From: SZUA-370 sp034003955
Lineage (GTDB): Bacteria; Spirochaetota; Spirochaetia; Treponematales; UBA12059
DNA length: 64,000 nucleotides
Assembly: GCA_034003955.1 (NCBI GenBank)
Contig: JAVEXO010000003.1
Span: 32,884 to 96,883 of the forward strand
Direction: 5' to 3'
This document shows positions 16,944 through 25,239 of the stretch, one piece after another. The translations under genes and the position numbers were made by a program. How positions within the stretch are numbered: the first letter of the stretch is position 1; the number at the start of each line of letters is the position of its first letter. The notes beneath the pieces were generated by a model that was not told where the DNA came from, did no database searches, and saw nothing but the letters and a program-made list of their open reading frames with translations.

Positions 16944-17950
16944 TTTCCGGCCTCCACCCGTGCTACGACCTTATTGAGGACCTGTAGTACGAGCACACTA
17001 CCGGCGGGCAGCACGTATGGCATGGTAAACAAGGTGCCTGGGTGATCTACCGATATGAGGGGAATTCTAGCACCAGTCGGCGGCTCGGCATAGAGCACGC
17101 TCCTCAGAGGATAAGGATATTCGGGTAAGCCTTGAGAGAAGAGACCAGAAACAACACCATCTGCCGGCTCTGGTGCACCGAAGACTATCGATACAGGCGC
17201 ACCTGGATCCTCGAGCGTCCCAGGTACTGGAAGCTGGGCTACGACGGTAGCTGGTCGTTCTCGGCCTTCTGTTGGTCGCATGGTGAACAAGAATGCGACA
17301 CCAGACTTCTCTAACTGAAGCGCCGCGTCCTGCAATGACAGACCTACAAGGTCGGGAACCTTGACCTTGGCCTTTTCAGGTCCTCGTGATACGACGAATG
17401 TCAACTGGGTAGGCCCCGACAGTTCCATCTCCGGAGCGGGTGACTGCTCCAGTATCGTGCCGGCCGGGCTCTTGTCGTATATGTATATAGATGGTTCTTT
17501 GACGGTGATGAGCTGGCGAGTCGAACTAAACACCGTCTGGAGGTGAATCTTTACATCATCGATGCTCTGACCTATGTAGTCGCCCACCTTGTCCTGGGCC
17601 GCACCCCTGGAAATGACCAAGGCTATGCGCCTGCCTGCCTTGACGATTGCTCCGGGAGGAGGATCCTGCTCCAGTATCCTGCCACGTGTATCAGGATCAC
17701 TCGAGAAGCGAAGCGAGACGCGCGGATAGAGTTCTTTTTCCTGTAGTTTTACAAGGGCTGATGATAGTTCCATGTCTACGACATTGGGTACAAGCGTCTG
17801 TTCCTCGCCACGCAGGGCCAGGAAGAATGCTATGAGACCGGAAAGTCCCATGAGAACGACGAGGGCACTGAGAGACAGTATCGCCGTACGGTAGTGTCGG
17901 GTTTCAAGCCCGTCGAGTTTCTTGAAGTCAAATAATGAGCGAAGATCCAT
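16940..17950 (-). CDS. PASTA-domain membrane protein
   Basis: One transmembrane helix at about 22-46 anchors the protein. About three PASTA repeats follow outside: VPNVVDMELSSALVKLQEK, a degenerate second one starting at VGDYIGQSIDD, and VPDLVGLSLQDAALQLEKSG, each ending in a beta strand like IALVISRG or LTFVVSRG. PASTA domains bind muropeptides or beta-lactam-like ligands. There is no kinase or transpeptidase domain, unlike in PknB or PBPs, so it is a stand-alone sensor or adaptor. It lies after fmt in a def-fmt-PASTA run. Confidence 0.88.
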   Translation of the reverse strand: MDLRSLFDFKKLDGLETRHYRTAILSLSALVVLMGLSGLIAFFLALRGEEQTLVPNVVDMELSSALVKLQEKELYPRVSLRFSSDPDTRGRILEQDPPPGAIVKAGRRIALVISRGAAQDKVGDYIGQSIDDVKIHLQTVFSSTRQLITVKEPSIYIYDKSPAGTILEQSPAPEMELSGPTQLTFVVSRGPEKAKVKVPDLVGLSLQDAALQLEKSGVAFLFTMRPTEGRERPATVVAQLPVPGTLEDPGAPVSIVFGAPEPADGVVSGLFSQGLPEYPYPLRSVLYAEPPTGARIPLISVDHPGTLFTMPYVLPAGSVLVLQVLNKVVARVEAGK

Positions 17951-17986
17951 TCGTGGCTCCCGTGAGGGTCGTCGATAGGCTAGAAA

Positions 17987-18922
17987 TCAGCTCGCGCCAA
18001 GGCACGATCCGACCAGGCCTCGAGCGCCATTCGCGAAATCCTTCCAATGCATGGGTTTCTTGCCGCGAAGCTGTAGCCGCTCGAGGGCGATGAGTCCCTC
18101 CCCTGTTTGTACCATTATACCTTTGGACTTGTCTACAGAAACTACTGTTCCCACAGCGACGTTCCCGCCTTCATCCGCGTACGGCCGCATTTCCAACAGC
18201 GACAAACGTTCTCCCGCCAGGGTAGAGTAAGTGCCTGGCCACGGGTAAAAAGCCCTGCAGCGTGCGTCTATCTCGAAGGCCGATGTGGCCCAGTCAATAT
18301 GGCCTTCGTCCTTCGTAAGAGCCCTGCAGTATGTCGCCATGGCTTCATCCTGGGGCTCGTCTGTATCACGACCCGCGGCTATGTCGTCGATGGCCTGGGC
18401 AAGCATCTCGGCGCCTATGCTCGCCGCAAGTGCCGACAGGCTCCCCGTTGTCTCGGTTCCATCAAGATCGATGAATCGACGGAACAGTATATCGCCTGAG
18501 TCCATCCTTGGAGCCACGCGTTGTACGCTAACGCCAGTTTGCGTGTCACGATGCAGGATGGCAAACGGTATGGGTGCGCAACCTCGCCAACGCGGCAGAA
18601 GAGAGGGGTGAGCATTGATACCGCCACGGGGGAACAGTGCCATGAACTTAGGACCGAATATATGGCCGTAGGCGAAGACGACGAGGAGTTCTGGCTGGAG
18701 CGCCGCTACCAGCTCTCGCTCGGTGTTGCCGAGCCACTGTGGAGACAGAACCGGTACACCCAAGGCTTCAGCGGCTTCTGTCACGGGCGTACAGGAAAAA
18801 CAGAGGCCCCTACCCTTGGCTGATGGCGGATTGGTGAGCACGCCTACCAGCTCATGCCGGGCTGCTATCGCGGCTATAGAAGGCACGGCTATCTCCGGGC
18901 TGCCGGCAAACAGCACGCGCAT
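17987..18922 (-). CDS. fmt: Methionyl-tRNA formyltransferase
   Basis: Fmt formylates initiator Met-tRNA with 10-formyl-THF. The N-terminal Rossmann part starts MRVLFAGSPEIAVPS; GGINAHPSLLPRWRG holds the active-site Asn and His, followed by RMDSGDI. The C-terminal OB-fold domain starts near 205. Length is standard. It follows def with a 5-base gap, the usual pairing. Confidence 0.97.
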   Translation of the reverse strand: MRVLFAGSPEIAVPSIAAIAARHELVGVLTNPPSAKGRGLCFSCTPVTEAAEALGVPVLSPQWLGNTERELVAALQPELLVVFAYGHIFGPKFMALFPRGGINAHPSLLPRWRGCAPIPFAILHRDTQTGVSVQRVAPRMDSGDILFRRFIDLDGTETTGSLSALAASIGAEMLAQAIDDIAAGRDTDEPQDEAMATYCRALTKDEGHIDWATSAFEIDARCRAFYPWPGTYSTLAGERLSLLEMRPYADEGGNVAVGTVVSVDKSKGIMVQTGEGLIALERLQLRGKKPMHWKDFANGARGLVGSCLGAS

Positions 18923-18927
18923 GGGAC

Positions 18928-19416
18928 TTAGGCCCTCATCCGTTTTTCATACTGGGCAAGCAGGCTTTCGCGCTTGCGTTCAGGCAACCTGTCTGTAAAG
19001 AGGATGCCATTGAGATGATCAAGTTCGTGCTGTATGACCCTGGCAAGGAAGCCGTCGGCGTCGAGGGTAAAGCGGCGGCCGCGCTCGTTAAAGGCCTGCA
19101 CCCGCACCTGCTGGGGTCTTTCAAGATCGGCATAGACGCCCGGTATAGACAGACAGCCTTCCTCGAACTTGGAAAGCTCGAGGCTTGTCTCGACTATCTG
19201 TGGATTTATAAAGACTCGCCTGGGTTCACCGTCTATCTGCATGACGAACACCTTCTTATTGAGACCAACCTGCGGCGCTGCCAGTCCTACACCCTTGCCA
19301 AGTATCATCGTCTCGAACATCTTCTCCACGAGCTCTAGTAGTTCGGCATCGAAGGCTTCAACTGGTACCGTCGTATCACGGAGAACATCCGCTCCAATAG
19401 TATATATATCAAGCAT
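18928..19416 (-). CDS. def: Peptide deformylase
   Basis: All three motifs are present: GVGLAAPQVG, EGCLSIPG (metal Cys) and QHELDHLNG (metal His pair and catalytic Glu). It removes the formyl group from nascent peptides. Length is 162 residues. A TAGGAG site precedes the ATG, and it is the first gene of the def-fmt pair. Confidence 0.97.
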   Translation of the reverse strand: MLDIYTIGADVLRDTTVPVEAFDAELLELVEKMFETMILGKGVGLAAPQVGLNKKVFVMQIDGEPRRVFINPQIVETSLELSKFEEGCLSIPGVYADLERPQQVRVQAFNERGRRFTLDADGFLARVIQHELDHLNGILFTDRLPERKRESLLAQYEKRMRA

Positions 19417-19487
19417 AGCAATTCTACTCCTACCTTTTATTATAGTACCAAAAACCTGTTATGCGGTCAAAGCCGCCATCGACAAGC

Positions 19488-20033
19488 TCAGCGGTAGCCA
19501 GGCAGTGCCGACAGATCGAAGCTGTCTCCAGGCTTGAGCCCTACCCGTTCAAACCAGCCCTGGGGAGCCTCAAGTGCGTAGCGGACATGGCGTTCGCTCT
19601 CCACGGAAGCCAGGGACTGTGGCTGCATGTCGTATAATTCCCGTATCACGCCATGAGCATCCAGGTAGGCTATAGACAGGGGTATCAGGGTGTTCTTCAT
19701 CCAGAATGCAAGGCGACGATCATCAGGATAGACAAACAGCATGCCACGCCCATCCTGCAACTCTGTCCTGTGCATGAGACCCGTTTCCTGCTCGGAGGGG
19801 CTTACGGCCAGCTCAACAGTAATCACGACAGTACCCGAACGCAGATCTACGGTGGCAAGGCCCTTCTGGGGTTTTCCACTTGGCTTCTCAGGCTGGCTGG
19901 CAGCATTTGAATCGCCGGGCGCACAGGCTACAAGCGTGGAAAGAACGGAAAAAACCATGATGGTCGTAAAAACCAAGGCTCGAGCGCATAGGCGCCAATC
20001 GCGCCTAAGCCCGCTACAGTGATTATTAATCAT
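19488..20033 (-). CDS. DUF192 lipoprotein
   Basis: A signal peptide ends in the lipobox LVAC (Cys about 37), so LspA should process it. The DUF192 domain follows with RTELQDGRGMLFVYPDDRR, FWMKNTLIPLSIAYLD and the C-terminal DSFDLSALP. The family is small, exported in many bacteria and of unknown role. A GGAGGT site precedes the ATG. Confidence 0.9.
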   Translation of the reverse strand: MINNHCSGLRRDWRLCARALVFTTIMVFSVLSTLVACAPGDSNAASQPEKPSGKPQKGLATVDLRSGTVVITVELAVSPSEQETGLMHRTELQDGRGMLFVYPDDRRLAFWMKNTLIPLSIAYLDAHGVIRELYDMQPQSLASVESERHVRYALEAPQGWFERVGLKPGDSFDLSALPGYR

Positions 20034-20116
20034 GGCTGACCTCCGATTCCAGGAGAAACAGCATACCCGCAGTGGAGCGCTACAGACAAGGGTGATGAAC
20101 GATGCGGTTTACCTGC

Positions 20117-20488
20117 CTATTTTTTCCTTGACGAACGGTACTCCATGTCGCGTCGGCTAAGCACTATGAGCACACCGAGCCCTTCCTCGTTCTGTAAATC
20201 CTCAAGCTCTACCATGGTGCCTACCAGTTCCATTTCCAGTGCGTTGCGCCTACGCCCAACCAATGAGCCATAGTAGTTACCTATCTCAGGCTGAACGGGT
20301 CCTTCAAAGACACGGCGCAGGTAATCTTCATCTTCGGGCTGGAGCCGTATATCCTTGGCAGAAACGGCGCAAAACGAGCGGTCATCACCAAAGTCGTATG
20401 AAACCTTTACCGATCGTGATCCCTTGATATAAAAGTACTTCAGCACTTCTTCTGCTACACGCATCAGCTGGGTGGCATCAACGTTCAT
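20117..20488 (-). CDS. Hypothetical protein, 123 aa
   Basis: The protein is soluble and acidic in its middle, with DDRSFCAVSAKDIRLQPEDE and a C-terminal LGVLIVLSRRDMEYRS. No family is recognised. Its start overlaps the end of the DUF1576 gene by 11 bases, and a TTGGAG site lies before the ATG, so it is probably coexpressed with the membrane protein. Confidence 0.7.
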   Translation of the reverse strand: MNVDATQLMRVAEEVLKYFYIKGSRSVKVSYDFGDDRSFCAVSAKDIRLQPEDEDYLRRVFEGPVQPEIGNYYGSLVGRRRNALEMELVGTMVELEDLQNEEGLGVLIVLSRRDMEYRSSRKK

Positions 20489-21776
20489 GTCTTCTCCAAT
20501 CGCGTAGCCAATCCAGGACTGGCAGGAATAGTCCGGCCGTTAAGCCCCCAGCGAAGCCATTATTATACAGATTAAGCCCCCCGTGTAGTGATCCTACTAC
20601 CTGCACCAGTACCAAGTGAAACACTCCTGCCATGAATCCGGCAACAGGTCCATATTCACCGGATATCGGCGCCAAAGTAGTGACAAAAAGGATGGCGAGC
20701 TGGCTTGCCGGTGTATCAATGCCATAGTTGGACAACAGAGCCATCACTGCGGCTCCTAACATGGGGGGCAGGGTGTTGCGTGGATGCTTACCAAAGGCCG
20801 CAAAGCCAACGATGGTAAAGATGCCTCCTATGATGGGCCCGTTCCAGGATCCGCCCATGAGCAACACTATGGTACTAGACAAGAGGCCCATCACACCCAT
20901 GTTGACCAGGGTGACGCCAAGCCCATAGAAGCGTACAAAATCGCTTACAAGGCGGCCTGATGATCCAAGGAGCCTTCTATAGGCGGATAACCAGTGCCTG
21001 TCCAGCCTCATACCGACGACCATCATCGAAACAAAGAGGAAGGCTAGGTACGGCAGCGCTGCCTTGGGCCCAAATGCTGCCCAGCGGAACTCGCCGGCCA
21101 GGGGTATGTTGAATGCCTTGAGCGCAGACATCACGACCGTTCCCACGAGTCCTGCAGTAAAACCGATGTTGTATAGATTGTAGCCACGATGAAAATCGAG
21201 AGCATGCTTGGCTACGGGCAATATGAAGAATCCTGTAGTGGCTCCTACGAGCAATGCTAGCAAGAAATTCCATGGTTGATGGAGACCCAAGCCGAAGGCC
21301 ACTTCACTCGACAGGGGCGCAAGTGCCGTGCCGAACAGAGCCACAATAATGTTCTCCCCAAAGGGGCGGTGGTTAGCCCTTGAATACAGCCAAGCCCCAA
21401 GAAAGCCAGGCCAGATGTTGAGTATATTCTTGCCAAACAGGGCAAAGCCGCCTATCGTGAACATGGCGGCTATGGCCGGTCCAGAGATCGTCACCCTGGT
21501 AAAGATGAGCAGCAAGAAAGCAACGGCCACGCAGAGAGCCGCATTTATCATCGCAGGCCCCATGCCGGCTATGCCGGTATAGTCGTTTATAAGTATGTCC
21601 GGGCTCAGGATGATGCCCCCAAGCCCCCTCGCTATGGCCTTGAAGTCGAATCGTGAAACAACTAGACCAAAGACAAGGAGAAAGCTGGGAAAAATAAAAA
21701 GCCCTTTGCGGGCATGCCCCGAATCGGTCTCCAAGTCATTGGTAGGCGGTTCGTAAGGTATGAATTTCTGATTCAT
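20478..21776 (-). CDS. DUF1576 polytopic membrane protein
   Basis: A 432-residue protein has about ten transmembrane segments arranged as two similar halves: each carries a (G/A)AxFTI(G/V)GFAxFGK pattern (IGGFALFGKNILNIWPG and VGFAAFGKHPRNTLPP) and a YNLYNIGF / LNLYNNGF motif. Such internal duplication suggests a transporter or channel. Members are annotated as DUF1576; no substrate is known. It is divergent from the PII-like/antiporter operon, which may be a functional link. Confidence 0.85.
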   Translation of the reverse strand: MNQKFIPYEPPTNDLETDSGHARKGLFIFPSFLLVFGLVVSRFDFKAIARGLGGIILSPDILINDYTGIAGMGPAMINAALCVAVAFLLLIFTRVTISGPAIAAMFTIGGFALFGKNILNIWPGFLGAWLYSRANHRPFGENIIVALFGTALAPLSSEVAFGLGLHQPWNFLLALLVGATTGFFILPVAKHALDFHRGYNLYNIGFTAGLVGTVVMSALKAFNIPLAGEFRWAAFGPKAALPYLAFLFVSMMVVGMRLDRHWLSAYRRLLGSSGRLVSDFVRFYGLGVTLVNMGVMGLLSSTIVLLMGGSWNGPIIGGIFTIVGFAAFGKHPRNTLPPMLGAAVMALLSNYGIDTPASQLAILFVTTLAPISGEYGPVAGFMAGVFHLVLVQVVGSLHGGLNLYNNGFAGGLTAGLFLPVLDWLRDWRRHER

Positions 21777-21839
21777 GAAGGCGTATTCTTGACGAACCGA
21801 GCTTAAACGTCAAGGATAAAACGATGATTGTTGTTTTTC

Positions 21840-21869
21840 TTGACATGCCCCTGTGGTGGCCTTGATACT
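21840..21869 (+). promoter_or_regulatory. Candidate promoter for the PII-like/EIIA/antiporter operon
   Basis: TTGACA, an 18-base spacer and GATACT lie about 20 bases upstream of the start codon at 21889. The -35 box is perfect, the -10 box matches four of six positions. Confidence 0.45.
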
Positions 21870-21888
21870 AGCAAAAGGAGGACAGGTC

Positions 21889-22257
21889 ATGAAGCTTCTT
21901 GTATTCATACTCAACAAGGAGGAGGTTCTCGATGAAGCACTCGAGGCCTTTGTAGAAGCGGGTATGCCTGGTGCCACCATCCTCGACTCAGAGGGGCTAG
22001 GATACTACCTTGCCTACGAGGTTCCACTCTTTGCTGGATTCAAGGAATTCATGAAGGGCAATAAACCCTATAACAAGACAATACTTTCTGTCGTCAAGGA
22101 CGATCAAGCCGTGCAGAGGCTCGTCCCTATCCTAGACGAGGTCATTGGCGGATTCGACAAGCCAGGAACGGGAGTCATTTTCACCCTCCCCGTTGAATGG
22201 GGTCTAGGGTTTGACCGGCTCGACGAAATTGAAGACGAAGACAAGGAGAACGTCTGA
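21889..22257 (+). CDS. PII-like (ferredoxin-fold) small protein
   Basis: The 122-residue protein starts MKLLVFILNKEEVLDEAL, the first beta-alpha unit of a PII-type fold, and continues with LPILDEVIGG-like and VIFTLPVEWGLG strands. The typical PII T-loop Tyr motif is not seen, so the ligand is unknown. The start is fixed by AAAGGAGG eight bases upstream. It is the first gene of the operon and overlaps the EIIA-like gene by 1 base, so both probably regulate or sense conditions for the antiporter encoded downstream. Confidence 0.72.
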   Translation: MKLLVFILNKEEVLDEALEAFVEAGMPGATILDSEGLGYYLAYEVPLFAGFKEFMKGNKPYNKTILSVVKDDQAVQRLVPILDEVIGGFDKPGTGVIFTLPVEWGLGFDRLDEIEDEDKENV

Positions 22258-22712
22258 TGATGCAATTCTCCAAAGTTCTAGAATCCAGCCGTGTGGCTGT
22301 TGGGATAGAAGCGAATGACAAGGCCCAGGCTCTCAAAGAGGCGGCAACCCTCCTCTGTTCCGGAGACGACGAGCTTGACTTTGGCCGCGTGCTTGGAGCC
22401 ATCGACGAGCGAGAGAGGCTTGCATCTACAGGGATTGGGGGAGGTGTTGCCATACCCCATGCCTTGCTTGACGGGGTAAAACGCACCAGGATGGCCGTCA
22501 TCAGGCTTGCTCGTCCGGTTGATTTTGATGCCAGGGATGGGCTGCCAGTAGACCTCGTATTCATGCTTGCTGGCTCCAGGGAAGGTACCAGCAGCCATCT
22601 ACGTCTCCTGTCAAAACTAGCCAGGATGCTACATAATCCCGAATTCAGAGACGCCGCCAGGGCCACGCCGAATGGACAAGACTTGGCCAGGCTCATCCTG
22701 GACAGGACTTAA
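22257..22712 (+). CDS. PTS EIIA-like protein (fructose/Ntr type)
   Basis: The PTS_EIIA type-2 domain is identified by STGIGGGVAIPHAL, where the His is the phosphorylation site, and by LVFMLAGSREGTSSHLRLLSKL. No EIIB, EIIC or sugar gene is nearby, so a regulatory role like EIIA-Ntr, which controls potassium transport and other systems, is more likely than sugar uptake. It sits between the PII-like gene and mrpE-like gene with 1- and 6-base spacing. Confidence 0.9.
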   Translation: MMQFSKVLESSRVAVGIEANDKAQALKEAATLLCSGDDELDFGRVLGAIDERERLASTGIGGGVAIPHALLDGVKRTRMAVIRLARPVDFDARDGLPVDLVFMLAGSREGTSSHLRLLSKLARMLHNPEFRDAARATPNGQDLARLILDRT

Positions 22713-22718
22713 GCCAGC

Positions 22719-23231
22719 ATGCGCCCCAGGGATCTATGGAAACTGATACGCATATCCGCCACCTTTGCCGTGCTCATTATTGTCTGGATATTGTTTACGG
22801 GTAGCATCTCTATAGGTTCAATCCTGGTTGGTCTTGCGTGTGCCCTTCTTATAGCATTGGTCTCCTATGACACCTTCATTGATGAGCATGAGGCCGCCAG
22901 GCACATGGTTTTTCCTAGAATACTCCCTTTACTAGGCTATTTATTCATTCTGACTGGTACCATGTATACGGCTAGCTTCAGAACTCTGGCCTCGGTTGTT
23001 AGTGGCCGAATATCGCCCCGCATTGTGCACTTCAGGATACGACTCAAGTCCGACATTGCCAGGGTGGCTCTGGCACAGGCTATTACCTTTACTCCAGGCA
23101 CCATAAGTCTTGAACTCGACGAGGACCATATCATTGCACACTGGCTCAACGCGACGACCAGGCACTCCAGACGCGCAGGCGAGGAGGTAAAGGGTTCGCT
23201 TGAGACAGCCATCAGAAGGATATGGGTGTGA
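22719..23231 (+). CDS. MrpE/MnhE (MbhA)-like antiporter subunit
   Basis: A 170-residue MnhE-family protein has N-terminal hydrophobic helices at about 15-60, then the ARVALAQAITFTPGT motif typical of MrpE, and a soluble C-terminus. It is the first gene of a seven-gene membrane module. Confidence 0.9.
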   Translation: MRPRDLWKLIRISATFAVLIIVWILFTGSISIGSILVGLACALLIALVSYDTFIDEHEAARHMVFPRILPLLGYLFILTGTMYTASFRTLASVVSGRISPRIVHFRIRLKSDIARVALAQAITFTPGTISLELDEDHIIAHWLNATTRHSRRAGEEVKGSLETAIRRIWV

Positions 23232-23557
23232 GTGAGCTAGCCTTTACCGTGACGACATGGATATTCACAGCCTGCGCCGCCGGCCTCTTCGTCAGATTGC
23301 TCGTGGGTCCGAGTGGAGCCGACAGGCTGACCGCCCTGGCTGCCATATCGGCCCTTGTTCTAGGCATCCTGACGCTGGAAGGGGTTAAAAGCGCCAGGGC
23401 TGCCTTCCTCGATGTGGCTCTGGTATACGATATATTCGGATTCCTGGGCATCCTGGCCATAGCCACCTATTCCAGAGATACACACAAGTCATTTTCAAAG
23501 GAGCCAAACGAGACAGACTTACAATACTCAGACGACGACCCAGAAGAGGAGGGATGA
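23222..23557 (+). CDS. MrpF/MnhF (MbhB)-like antiporter subunit
   Basis: Three helices are present with FVRLLVGPSGADRLTALAA and the Asp in LDVALVYDIFGFLG, both MnhF hallmarks. It overlaps mrpE-like by 10 bases and mrpG-like by 4. Confidence 0.92.
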   Translation: MGVSELAFTVTTWIFTACAAGLFVRLLVGPSGADRLTALAAISALVLGILTLEGVKSARAAFLDVALVYDIFGFLGILAIATYSRDTHKSFSKEPNETDLQYSDDDPEEEG

Positions 23558-23931
23558 TGGACTGGCTTTTTATCATCCAGGCCGCAAAGGAATGGGCCGT
23601 GACCATATTGTGTGTACTCGCCTCGGTGTTCGCAATCGGCGGTACAATAGGCATATTCCGCTTCCCGGATGCATACACGAGGCTCCAGGCATCAGGACTC
23701 ATTGGCACTACGGCCACATTCTCAGTCCTCCTTGCCGCGCTCATCCGCTCACCATCGCCCGGAGTAGCCTTCAGGGTCATCATCATAATCATCTTTTTTA
23801 TTATTTCAAATCCAACGTCCACCCATATCATCGCCAGGTATGCATGGAAGTCCGGGTTAGAACCTTGGAAAGGCAAAAAACGAGGCAAACTGTTAAAAGA
23901 AACACGTGACAAGGATGAAAATCCAACATGA
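23554..23931 (+). CDS. MrpG/MnhG (MbhC)-like antiporter subunit
   Basis: MnhG is identified by VFAIGGTIGIFRFPDAYTRL, followed by GTTATFSVLLA and a hydrophobic NPTSTHIIARYA helix. It overlaps the next gene by 4 bases. Confidence 0.93.
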   Translation: MMDWLFIIQAAKEWAVTILCVLASVFAIGGTIGIFRFPDAYTRLQASGLIGTTATFSVLLAALIRSPSPGVAFRVIIIIIFFIISNPTSTHIIARYAWKSGLEPWKGKKRGKLLKETRDKDENPT

Positions 23932-24161
23932 TAGAAGCCATACTCGCTCTCGTCTGCATAGGCTCGGCTTACGCGCTCCTGGCTCCTGATCTCCTGCATG
24001 GAGCCATAGCGCTTTCTACCACCAGTGTCCTGTCCGCCCTCCTGTTCTTCAAGCTCCACGCCCCTGATGTCGCCATTACCGAGGCGGCTGTCGGTGCCGG
24101 AGTTTCAACCATCATCTTCGTCTGGGCCATCCGTGAAACGGACAGAAGAGACCGCTCATGA
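23928..24161 (+). CDS. DUF4040 subunit (MbhD; C-terminal MrpA piece)
   Basis: A 77-residue membrane protein carries the DUF4040 pattern (DLLHGAIALSTTSVL and APDVAITEAAVGAGVST), which in classic Mrp systems is part of the giant MrpA subunit. Here it is a free polypeptide, as in archaeal MBH operons. The conserved Asp-Val-Ala-x-x-Glu in the last helix is thought to sit in the ion path. Confidence 0.9.
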   Translation: MIEAILALVCIGSAYALLAPDLLHGAIALSTTSVLSALLFFKLHAPDVAITEAAVGAGVSTIIFVWAIRETDRRDRS

Positions 24162-24904
24162 CAATGGCAAAAGCTACAAACACATTCACCATTGTCCTCA
24201 TCGCAGGCCTCTCCATAGCCGTCATTGCACCAATAGTGCTGAGCGAGGCGGCCTGGCCCACACTGGCACGCGACATGATAGACGCCACAGGATTCAATGA
24301 CACCGGAGCGCGCAACCTCGTTAGCTCTATATACCTTGGCTATAGAGCCTATGATACACTCGGCGAGACAATAGTGCTGTTGGCTGCCCTAGCCGGCTCA
24401 GCCGCCATAATAGCGGGTGAGCATCCACGTCGCGGATCGATACAGTCATCTACTGCAGAACATCGCTCTGTTCATACCGAAATACTCAACGTCATAGCCG
24501 GCAAGCTGGCGCCTATAGTCCTCCTCTTTGGAACCTATGTCATGCTCTACGGCCACGTATCCCCCGGTGGAGGCTTTCAGGGGGGTGTCGTGCTAGCCTC
24601 TGGTATCATCTTCATAGCCTTGGGCCGTCGATCCGGCGGCATAGGCCGCATAGATCCTGGGCTTTCTGTCTTTGGCCATCATTCTCTACTGCGCATGGAA
24701 GCGTACGCCTTCACGACAATAGTTCTCCTTACTTTTCCAGGCTCGGCTCGTGCTCTTGAGGCCATACGAACCATAGCCGACTCTATTGGCCTACACATTC
24801 CGGCCGTCTCATATATCATAGCCTTGAACATCACCATCGGGCTCAAGGTTGGATCGGGTGTGGCCTTGCTCTGCGTCCTCATGCTTGGGGGAGAAACCGA
24901 ATGA
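24158..24904 (+). CDS. Fused MbhE-MbhF subunit (MrpA end + MrpB)
   Basis: Residues 1-90 match the last part of MrpA (NLVSSIYLGYRAYDTLGET, the MbhE pattern). Residues about 105-248 match MrpB/MnhB (VLLFGTYVMLYGHVSPGGG and NITIGLKVGSG). In MBH operons these are two genes, here they are joined through a hydrophilic linker near 91-105. At 248 residues it is longer than MrpB (about 140). It overlaps both neighbours by 4 bases. Confidence 0.88.
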   Translation: MTMAKATNTFTIVLIAGLSIAVIAPIVLSEAAWPTLARDMIDATGFNDTGARNLVSSIYLGYRAYDTLGETIVLLAALAGSAAIIAGEHPRRGSIQSSTAEHRSVHTEILNVIAGKLAPIVLLFGTYVMLYGHVSPGGGFQGGVVLASGIIFIALGRRSGGIGRIDPGLSVFGHHSLLRMEAYAFTTIVLLTFPGSARALEAIRTIADSIGLHIPAVSYIIALNITIGLKVGSGVALLCVLMLGGETE

Positions 24905-25239
24905 TGGCCCGAGTGCTTATCCTGATCCTGTTTATAACGGGTTTCGTCGGCATGGTAGTACGCAAGAACCTCATAAAGAAGGCGTACGCCCTAGCTATAA
25001 TGAATTCTTCTGTTGTCATCCTGTTCGTTCTTGAGGGTTCAACCATAGGAGAACAAGCCCCTATCCTGGGAGGGGCTCCCGGTTCCTTCGTAGACCCCAT
25101 TCCCCATGCCTTGATGCTTACGGCCATAGTCGTAGGCGTCTGCGTCTCCGCCCTTGCACTTTCATTGGCGCACAGCTTGTACAAGAGCTACGGGACACTC
25201 GACTCAGAGGAACTCAAGAAGCGGGTGGGCCATGAATAA
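24901..25239 (+). CDS. MrpC/MnhC (MbhG), NuoK-like subunit
   Basis: Three helices are present: the first includes GFVGMVVRKNLIKKAYALAI, the NuoK-like motif, and the second NSSVVILFVLEGS. The long DPIPHALMLTAIVVG segment is the MnhC signature that also holds the conserved helix. It overlaps the next gene by 8 bases. Confidence 0.92.
   Translation: MMARVLILILFITGFVGMVVRKNLIKKAYALAIMNSSVVILFVLEGSTIGEQAPILGGAPGSFVDPIPHALMLTAIVVGVCVSALALSLAHSLYKSYGTLDSEELKKRVGHE

Noticed and set aside
23385..24059. A 224-codon minus frame across the antiporter genes
   Set aside because: It is antisense to three well-supported antiporter subunits.
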